This document shows, in pieces, positions 58,716-64,000 of a stretch of DNA of 64,000 nt. Position 1 is the first letter of the stretch. Every line of letters begins with the position of its first letter. The stretch is from an uncultured Methanomassiliicoccales archaeon. Lineage in GTDB: Archaea; Thermoplasmatota; Thermoplasmata; Methanomassiliicoccales; Methanomethylophilaceae. The translations under genes were made by a program, and so were the position numbers. The stretch lies in the NCBI GenBank assembly GCA_934702355.1, contig CAKUXX010000001.1, forward strand, positions 127,045-191,044, read 5' to 3'. The notes under the pieces are model-generated. The model saw only the letters and a list, made by a program, of their open reading frames with translations, did no database searches and was not told the DNA's origin.

Positions 58716-60623
58716 ATGAATGACATACTCTTCATGATGGCCTACCCGTTCATAGCCGCATGCCTGCTGCTGGTGGTGAAGAATGACCGTGTGCGTACGG
58801 CCATCACCGAGATATCGGCAGCGGTGATCATAGCAGCCTCGATCCTGGTGGCCTATAACTACATCGGCAAACCCCAGACGTTCGACCTGGAGTCGGAGCT
58901 GATAAACCAACTTATGTTCGTGACCGAGGTCGCCCTCGGTATCGCAGTCATATACCTGGGAGTGAGACACAGGAAGTATGCCGCATCCGTCCTCGGAACG
59001 GTTCAGATCCTGATGTCACTGTACTTCGAGTTCTGTCTAGCTGGAGATGTGGAGATATCCCGCACGATGTACATCGACGATCTCAGCATCGTGATGGTCC
59101 TCATAATCGGCGTCATCGGCAGTCTGATCACCGTTTACGCAGTCGGATACATGAGGGATTTCCAAGCACATCATCCCGACGAGAAGGACCGCAGACCGTG
59201 GTTCTTCTTCCTCATGTTCGTGTTCCTGAGCGCGATGTTCGGCATCGTCCTGTCCAATGACCTGGCATGGATGTTCTTCTTCTGGGAGATCACCACCCTG
59301 TGTTCATTCGCCCTGATAGGGTTCACCAGGACCAAAGAAGCGGTCGACAACTCGTTCAGACAGTTGATCCTGAACCTCATCGGAGGGATCGCATTCCTCG
59401 GAGCGAACATACTCCTCGCGGACCAATACGGATTCCTCGAGCTGGACAGACTGCTCGCATCCGATCCCACGGCCAAGTACATCCTGCTGTCCGTTGCATT
59501 GCTGTGCCTTGCAGGCATGGTCAAATCGGCGCAGATGCCGTTCCATACGTGGCTTCTCGGTGCCATGGTCGCACCGACGCCCACATCCGCACTCCTTCAC
59601 TCGTCAACGATGGTCAAGGCGGGTGTGTTCCTCCTTCTGAAGCTGTCGCCTCTCTTGAACGGGAACGTTGCGGGATACATGGTCATGACCGTCGGAGGAC
59701 TGACGTTCCTGCTGGCATCCATGGCCGCGATCTCCCAGAGCAATGCGAAGAGGGTGTTGGCATACTCCACCATAGCCAATCTTGGGCTCATCGTCGCATG
59801 CGCGGGTATCGGAACTCCCGAAGCCGCCTGGGCAGGCGTCATGCTGATGATATTCCATGCCGTCACCAAGTCCCTCCTGTTCCTTTGCGTCGGTACAGCG
59901 GAGCATCACATCGGCAGCAGGGACATAGAGAGCATGGACTACCTGTTCGAGAGGATGCCCAAGCTTGCGAAGATGATGCTGGTAGGCATCGCGGCGATGT
60001 TCCTCGCCCCGCTTGGTATGCTGATATCCAAGTGGGCCGCGCTCACCGCATTCATCGACAGCGAGTACATAGTGGCGATAGGGTGCATAGTCTTCGGCAG
60101 TGCCGTGACCTCGTTCTATTGGACCAAGTGGATGGGGAAGCTCGCTGTGATCGCATCCGGAAAGGAGGATGTGGAGGGGACCGTCCACAAGCAGGAATGG
60201 TTCGTCCTCGGAACACTGACCGTACTTTCGATCGCAATATGCGCGTTGTTCTCCCTGGTATCGGAACATGCCGTGATCCCGTGGCTTACGACATCGTTCG
60301 GATTCGTTCCCGAGAACCTTGTATCTGCAATATCATGCAACAACGAGCTCATCCTGCTGTTCATGCTGTTGGCGCTCATCTTTCTGATAATACCATTCTT
60401 CGGCAAGTCCAGCAGAAGGATCGTTCCGAACTACCTTTCCGGTACCGGCATCGACAACTCATCCTACACCGGTTCGATGGGGGCAACCGTGGAGGTCGAC
60501 CTCAGGAACTGGTACATGACCGACTGGTTCGGAGAGGACAGGATACGCATAATCGGCGAGATCATCACCGCCGTCACGATAGCCGCATCGCTCGTACTCA
60601 TCGCAGGAGGCTGGTTCCAATGA
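58716..60623 (+). CDS. echA: Energy-converting hydrogenase subunit EchA (NuoL/MrpA-like ion pump)
   Basis: 635 residues from ATG 58716. Polytopic membrane protein of the complex I NuoL/Mrp antiporter family, with about 14-16 helices. Hallmarks: DDLSIVMVLIIGVIGSLITVYAVGYM, FFFWEITTLCSFALIGFTR (the conserved Glu in W-E-x-T), AGMVKSAQMPFHTWLLGAMVAPTPTSALLHSSTMVKAGVFLLLK (the conserved lysines) and AYSTIANLGLIV. It moves protons or sodium as ferredoxin oxidation and H2 production take place. It overlaps echB by ATGA. Length fits EchA. Confidence 0.94.
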   Translation: MNDILFMMAYPFIAACLLLVVKNDRVRTAITEISAAVIIAASILVAYNYIGKPQTFDLESELINQLMFVTEVALGIAVIYLGVRHRKYAASVLGTVQILMSLYFEFCLAGDVEISRTMYIDDLSIVMVLIIGVIGSLITVYAVGYMRDFQAHHPDEKDRRPWFFFLMFVFLSAMFGIVLSNDLAWMFFFWEITTLCSFALIGFTRTKEAVDNSFRQLILNLIGGIAFLGANILLADQYGFLELDRLLASDPTAKYILLSVALLCLAGMVKSAQMPFHTWLLGAMVAPTPTSALLHSSTMVKAGVFLLLKLSPLLNGNVAGYMVMTVGGLTFLLASMAAISQSNAKRVLAYSTIANLGLIVACAGIGTPEAAWAGVMLMIFHAVTKSLLFLCVGTAEHHIGSRDIESMDYLFERMPKLAKMMLVGIAAMFLAPLGMLISKWAALTAFIDSEYIVAIGCIVFGSAVTSFYWTKWMGKLAVIASGKEDVEGTVHKQEWFVLGTLTVLSIAICALFSLVSEHAVIPWLTTSFGFVPENLVSAISCNNELILLFMLLALIFLIIPFFGKSSRRIVPNYLSGTGIDNSSYTGSMGATVEVDLRNWYMTDWFGEDRIRIIGEIITAVTIAASLVLIAGGWFQ

Positions 60624-61489
60624 ATGATATGGATTGGATCATCGTTGCATTGGCCTATGCGCTTCTGGCCCCCGTCATCGGTTGCCTCCTCGCAGGAATT
60701 GACAGGAAGCTGTCCGCAAGGATGCAGGGAAGATGCGGACCGCCGATAAGACAGCCATACTACGACGTCAGGAAGTTCCTGGAGAAGGAGCAGATATCAT
60801 CCAACCATGTGCAGGACCATTATGTAGGGGTGTACCTGTTCTTCGTCATCGTGACCGGGATCCTGTTCTTCTCGGGGCAGGACCTCCTGCTGACGATATT
60901 CACGCTCACCCTCGGAGAGACTTTCCTGATACTCGCAGCATACTCCTCTGGATCGCCGTTCTCGCAGATCGGCGCACAAAGGGAGTTATACGCAGCGATG
61001 TCGTTCGAGCCGATATTCCTGCTGACCGCCATCGGATTCTATCTCGAGACAGGGTCGTTCTCGATTTCCGACATAGTCGCCAGCGGATCGGTACCGACCG
61101 TGATGATGGCCGGATTCCTCATCGCATTCGTGTTCGGACTGACCATGAAGATGAGGAAGTCCCCCTTCGACCTCAGCATGTCGCACCATGCCCATCAGGA
61201 CCTGGTGAGGGGACTCACAACGGAGTTCTCGGGAAGGACGCTTGCGATGATCGAGATCTCCCATTGGTACGAGAACGTCATGCTGCTGGGGATGGTCGCA
61301 CTGTTCTTCCTCGACGGTTCATTGCTTTGGACGATCGTCGGAATCGTGGCCGCGGTGCTGGTCTTCCTCTTGGAGACGGTGATAGACAACGGATTCGCCA
61401 GGATGACCTGGCAGACCGCGCTCAAGAGCGGATGGGTGATCGCCATTGTGTTCGGACTTCTGAACGTGGCGCTCATCCTGTATCTGTGA
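60620..61489 (+). CDS. echB: Energy-converting hydrogenase subunit EchB (NuoH-like)
   Basis: 289 residues from ATG 60620, in the ATGA overlap with echA; the reading frame is open far upstream inside echA but is not coding there. Eight or so membrane helices. GIDRKLSARMQGRCGPPIRQPYYDVRKFLEKE is the cytoplasmic loop typical of NuoH/EchB that contacts the soluble arm; KMRKSPFDLSMSHHAHQDLVRGLTTEFSG is the second conserved loop. It anchors the hydrogenase module and forms the quinone-site equivalent. Confidence 0.94.
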   Translation: MNDMDWIIVALAYALLAPVIGCLLAGIDRKLSARMQGRCGPPIRQPYYDVRKFLEKEQISSNHVQDHYVGVYLFFVIVTGILFFSGQDLLLTIFTLTLGETFLILAAYSSGSPFSQIGAQRELYAAMSFEPIFLLTAIGFYLETGSFSISDIVASGSVPTVMMAGFLIAFVFGLTMKMRKSPFDLSMSHHAHQDLVRGLTTEFSGRTLAMIEISHWYENVMLLGMVALFFLDGSLLWTIVGIVAAVLVFLLETVIDNGFARMTWQTALKSGWVIAIVFGLLNVALILYL

Positions 61490-61500
61490 GGTGTTGGAAG

Positions 61501-61938
61501 ATGTCATATTCAGCAAAATCGCCTTGGATCCTCCACTATGATGCATCAAGCTGCAACGGATGCGACATAGAGGTGCTTGCGTGCCTCACGCCGTTGTACG
61601 ATGTGGAGAGGTTCGGGATAATCAACACCGGGGACCCCAAGCAGGCGGATGTCCTGCTGATCACCGGTGCGGTGAACGACCAGAACAAGGAGGTCGTGAA
61701 ACAGCTTTACGAACAAATGCCGGGTCCGAAGGTCGTTGTGGCCGTCGGGATCTGCGCCTGCTCAGGAGGTGTGTTCCGGGAATGCTACAACATCCTGGGC
61801 GGTGTGGACACCGTCATCCCCGTGGATGTTTACGTTCCGGGCTGTGCCGCCAGGCCGGAATCAATCATCGACGGAGTGGTGAAGGGATTGGCCGTTTTGG
61901 AAAAGAAGCGGAAGCTCATGAAGGAGGGGAAGGAATGA
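61501..61938 (+). CDS. echC: Energy-converting hydrogenase small subunit EchC (NuoB-like)
   Basis: 145 residues from ATG 61501. The 4Fe-4S ligands of the proximal cluster are visible: SSCNGCDIEVLA (two cysteines), VGICACSGGVF (third) and VPGCAARPE (fourth). This subunit transfers electrons between the EchF ferredoxin domain and the NiFe site in EchE. GTGTTGGAAG precedes the start. It overlaps echD by ATGA. Confidence 0.95.
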   Translation: MSYSAKSPWILHYDASSCNGCDIEVLACLTPLYDVERFGIINTGDPKQADVLLITGAVNDQNKEVVKQLYEQMPGPKVVVAVGICACSGGVFRECYNILGGVDTVIPVDVYVPGCAARPESIIDGVVKGLAVLEKKRKLMKEGKE

Positions 61939-62291
61939 AGCAGAGATTCATCGAGATCGGATACAACGATATCCTCGGGACCGCGCAGACGCTGCATTCG
62001 GACGGATACCGCATGGTGCAGATATGCGGCGTGACCAAACCGGGGATGACGGAACTGATCTACACCTTCGACAAGGATCACGTGATGGTCTGCTACAGGA
62101 CCGAGGTCCCGTTCGGCAAGGCCGTCAAGAGCATAACGTCGGAATACTGGGCCGCGTTCGTCTACGAGAACGAGATACACGACCTGTTCGGAGTCGAATT
62201 CACGGACAGCAAGCTGGACTACAAGGGGAACTTCTTCAGGATGTCTGCCAAGACGCCTTGGAAGGGTGCCGAACAGAAGGAGGGAGCCTGA
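61935..62291 (+). CDS. echD: Energy-converting hydrogenase subunit EchD (NuoC-like)
   Basis: 118 residues from ATG 61935 within GGAATGA. The second half contains ITSEYWAAFVYENEIHDLFGVEFTDSKLDYKGNFF, the NuoC/30-kDa subunit signature (E-x-E-I-x-D-x-F-G). No metal-binding motif, as expected. It shares one base with the echE start (TGATG). Confidence 0.93.
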   Translation: MKQRFIEIGYNDILGTAQTLHSDGYRMVQICGVTKPGMTELIYTFDKDHVMVCYRTEVPFGKAVKSITSEYWAAFVYENEIHDLFGVEFTDSKLDYKGNFFRMSAKTPWKGAEQKEGA

Positions 62292-63370
62292 TGGGCAAGA
62301 GGACGATAGTCCCGTTCGGACCTCAGCATCCCGCCCTTCCGGAGCCCATCCATCTCGACCTGGAATTGGAGGATGAGACTGTCGTCAGGGCAGTACCGTC
62401 GATCGGATACGTCCACAGAGGGCTGGAGAAACTGGCAGAGAACCATGACTACGAGCAGATGACGTACATCATGGAGAGGGTCTGCGGGATCTGCAGCTTC
62501 GGCCACAGCTACGGATACACCAGTGCTGTTGAGGGTTTGATGGATGTCGAGGTCCCCGACCGGGCGAAATATCTCAGGGTCATCTTCCTGGAACTCTCCA
62601 GGATCCACAGCCATCTTCTCTGGCTCGGCCTCCTTGCGGATGCGTTCGGATTCGATTCCCTGTTCATGCACTGCTGGAGGATACGCGAGAAGGTGCTCGA
62701 CGTGTTCGAGGAGATAACCGGTGCGAGAGTGATAATGTCGTTCTGCAAGATAGGCGGAGTCCGCAAGGATGTGTCGCCGGAGATGCTCGCAAAGGTGTCC
62801 GGCGTATGCGACGAGATCGAAGAAGAAGTCAGGAAGACGGGATTCGTGTTCATGAAGGACTCCTCGATCAGGAACAGGATGTGCGGAACCGGTGTTCTGT
62901 CGAAGCAGGAGATCATAGATCTCAGTGCAGTGGGGCCAGTCGCGCGCGGTTCTGGCGTGGACAATGATGCGAGGACTATGGATCCTGTTTACAGATCGTT
63001 GGACTTCGAACCCGTCCTCCGCGACGAAGGGGACTGTTGGTCCAGATGCATGGTCAGGGTTGATGAACTGATCCAATCCATGAACATCATAAGGGCCGCC
63101 ATAAAGAGCATTCCCGAAGGGGAATTCTGCACCTCAGTGAAGGGTCCGGTACCCGAGGGAGACTTCGCTTTCAGGGTGGAACAGCCCCGCGGAGAGGGAT
63201 TCTACTATGTTCAGGGCAACGGAACGAAGTATCTGAGCCGTGCAAGGGTGAGGACGCCGACCAACATCAACATCCCCGCACTGGTCAAGACCCTGCAGGG
63301 ATGCCAATTGCAGGACGTGACCATGCTTGTCCTGACGATTGATCCCTGCATCAGCTGTACGGAGAGATGA
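62291..63370 (+). CDS. echE: Energy-converting [NiFe]-hydrogenase large subunit EchE
   Basis: 359 residues from ATG 62291. Both nickel-binding motifs are intact: RVCGIC (C65 and C68) near the N-terminus and DPCISCTER (C353 and C356) at the very end. This shows a real hydrogenase rather than an Fpo/Nuo-type subunit, which lacks them. The opening FGPQHPALPEPIHLDLELEDE and IGYVHRGLEKLAENHDYEQ are family hallmarks. Other group 4 enzymes often carry a C-terminal extension removed by a protease; here only three residues follow the last cysteine, so no proteolytic maturation should be needed, as in other Ech. Confidence 0.96.
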   Translation: MGKRTIVPFGPQHPALPEPIHLDLELEDETVVRAVPSIGYVHRGLEKLAENHDYEQMTYIMERVCGICSFGHSYGYTSAVEGLMDVEVPDRAKYLRVIFLELSRIHSHLLWLGLLADAFGFDSLFMHCWRIREKVLDVFEEITGARVIMSFCKIGGVRKDVSPEMLAKVSGVCDEIEEEVRKTGFVFMKDSSIRNRMCGTGVLSKQEIIDLSAVGPVARGSGVDNDARTMDPVYRSLDFEPVLRDEGDCWSRCMVRVDELIQSMNIIRAAIKSIPEGEFCTSVKGPVPEGDFAFRVEQPRGEGFYYVQGNGTKYLSRARVRTPTNINIPALVKTLQGCQLQDVTMLVLTIDPCISCTER

Positions 63371-63741
63371 ACATGGCCGTCATGAAGTTCTTACCGAGAC
63401 TGATGAGGAATCTGTTCTCGAAGCCCGCGACGAGGAACTACCCCGAAGAGCCCAGAACGTACACAGAGAGGACAAGAGGCCATGTCGGATTCGATCCCTC
63501 GGATTGCATCCTCTGCAACATCTGCGGAAAGAAATGTCCTACCAAGGCCATCCATGCAGATAAGTCCGCGAGAACGGTCACGATCGAGAGGATGAGCTGT
63601 GTTCAATGCAGCTACTGCGTGGACTCCTGTCCGAAACACTGCCTCTCCATGCTCCCGGACTACACAGAACCCGATGTCTCGAAGACTGTGGATAGTTACA
63701 AGGTGCCAGAAAAGGCGAAGGACACGGAAGGATCCGCATAA
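63367..63741 (+). CDS. echF: Energy-converting hydrogenase ferredoxin-like subunit EchF
   Basis: 124 residues from ATG 63367 in the ATGA overlap with echE. Two 4Fe-4S motifs: CILCNICGKKCP and CVQCSYCVDSCP (about residues 47-58 and 77-88). Equivalent to NuoI; it accepts electrons from reduced ferredoxin. The last gene of echABCDEF; a GGGGTGTAA-rich stretch and hairpin-like sequence follow in 63742-63830, where no gene is seen. Confidence 0.94.
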   Translation: MNMAVMKFLPRLMRNLFSKPATRNYPEEPRTYTERTRGHVGFDPSDCILCNICGKKCPTKAIHADKSARTVTIERMSCVQCSYCVDSCPKHCLSMLPDYTEPDVSKTVDSYKVPEKAKDTEGSA

Positions 63742-63869
63742 ACCTGATGGGGCGAGGATTCTGCGCACGCACATGTGTGTGCGTTACACCCCCCTCCCTT
63801 TATGGCGATGGAGGGGGGATCCGATTACTCTCGCACCGGCCTTCAAAAGAATGAAGATGAATACGTTTT

Positions 63870-63888
63870 ATGCCCATACGATGGGCAT
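63870..63888. repeat. 8-bp inverted repeat next to the terminal repeat array
   Basis: ATGCCCAT (63870-63877) and ATGGGCAT (63881-63888) are exact reverse complements with an ACG spacer; GAATGGGC follows at 63891-63898 as a further half site. It lies between the ech operon and the 11-bp array, in the style of the operators before the ATPase genes. Confidence 0.55.
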
Positions 63889-63913
63889 TTGAATGGGCTT
63901 TTAATATGTGTAA

Positions 63914-64000
63914 ATGAACCTTTAATGAACCTTTAATGAACCTTTAATGAACCTTTAATGAACCTTTAATGAACCTTTAATGAACCTTTAATGAACCTTT
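63914..64000. repeat. Tandem array of identical 11-bp units running off the window
   Basis: ATGAACCTTTA is repeated without change at 63914, 63925, 63936, 63947, 63958, 63969, 63980 and 63991 (last copy cut at base 10 by the window end). An 11-bp unit is about one helical turn, so all copies face the same side of DNA. There are no spacers, so it is not CRISPR. By analogy with 12039-12071, another ATPase-type gene may follow. Confidence 0.9.

Noticed and set aside
59267..60619. N-terminal 450 codons of a 740-codon frame that includes EchB
   Set aside because: The part before 60620 overlaps EchA in another frame and is arginine/histidine-rich nonsense; EchB starts at 60620.
63914..64000. CRISPR array
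   Set aside because: Units are 11 bp, identical and directly abutting, with no spacers and no cas genes nearby.

Overview
The window is archaeal and almost certainly comes from a methylotrophic methanogen of the order Methanomassiliicoccales (Thermoplasmatota), probably the gut or rumen family Methanomethylophilaceae. This assignment is inferred. It rests on a complete cluster for activating methyl-coenzyme M reductase (atwA, mcrC and methanogenesis marker genes 3, 5, 6, 7, 15 and 17), a marker-1 YcaO protein, archaeal Trm5, diphthine synthase, a Hef-like helicase, an ATP-dependent ligase, an archaeal type A RNase P RNA, archaeal TATA-box promoters and a duplicated GlcD-type oxidoreductase. 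No rRNA or tRNA gene was found.

Layout. 1-1.6 kb: the end of one DUF4143-type ATPase and a whole second one. 1.6-8.7 kb (minus): trm5 behind a four-gene corrinoid- or siderophore-type uptake operon, with two DUF4430-like surface proteins and a permease fused to a beta-propeller. 8.8-11.8 kb (minus): diphthine synthase and a fused ADP-forming acyl-CoA synthetase. 12.2-14.8 kb: an ATPase and an AlbA_2/Schlafen-type protein. 15.1-22.5 kb: housekeeping and sulfur chemistry (IscA-like, Hef, ThiI, radical SAM, LarE, DNA ligase). 22.8-35.9 kb: an accessory region with four more ATPases, an IetAS-like AAA+/subtilase pair, a flavoprotein, a bile-salt-hydrolase-like enzyme and small genes. 35.9-38.2 kb: rnpB, YcaO and a HAD phosphatase. 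38.3-42.7 kb: three DUF4143-type ATPases in a row. 42.7-45.5 kb: GlcD-like oxidoreductase. 45.6-47.1 kb: a second AlbA_2 protein. 47.3-54.7 kb (minus): the eight-gene MCR activation operon. 55.0-58.4 kb: a divergent winged-helix protein and small conserved genes. 58.7-63.7 kb: a complete echABCDEF energy-converting [NiFe] hydrogenase operon. The window ends inside an 11-bp tandem repeat array.

The most unusual feature is the set of ATPase genes: ten counting the partial one, plus two AlbA_2/Schlafen proteins. Most are preceded by their own private set of short palindromes or direct repeats. Sequence differs completely from gene to gene, but geometry recurs: boxes spaced exactly 23 bp (before 370 and 39854), tandem 23-bp units with compensating changes (before 12222), 23-bp dyads (before 47121), boxes spaced exactly 32 bp (before 34261 and 41285), single long palindromes (before 27677 and 38313), and an 11-bp array at 63914-64000. 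I read these as gene-specific operators or iterons. That would make the ATPases a family of self-recognising, insulated cassettes rather than ordinary metabolic genes. The reading is inference; the repeat positions are visible directly.

Core genes work together as follows. The MCR operon and YcaO mature and activate the methane-forming enzyme. The uptake operon could supply the corrinoid that methylotrophic methyltransferases need. Ech couples ferredoxin and H2 to ion gradients. The GlcD-like protein may feed electrons to a heterodisulfide reductase encoded elsewhere.
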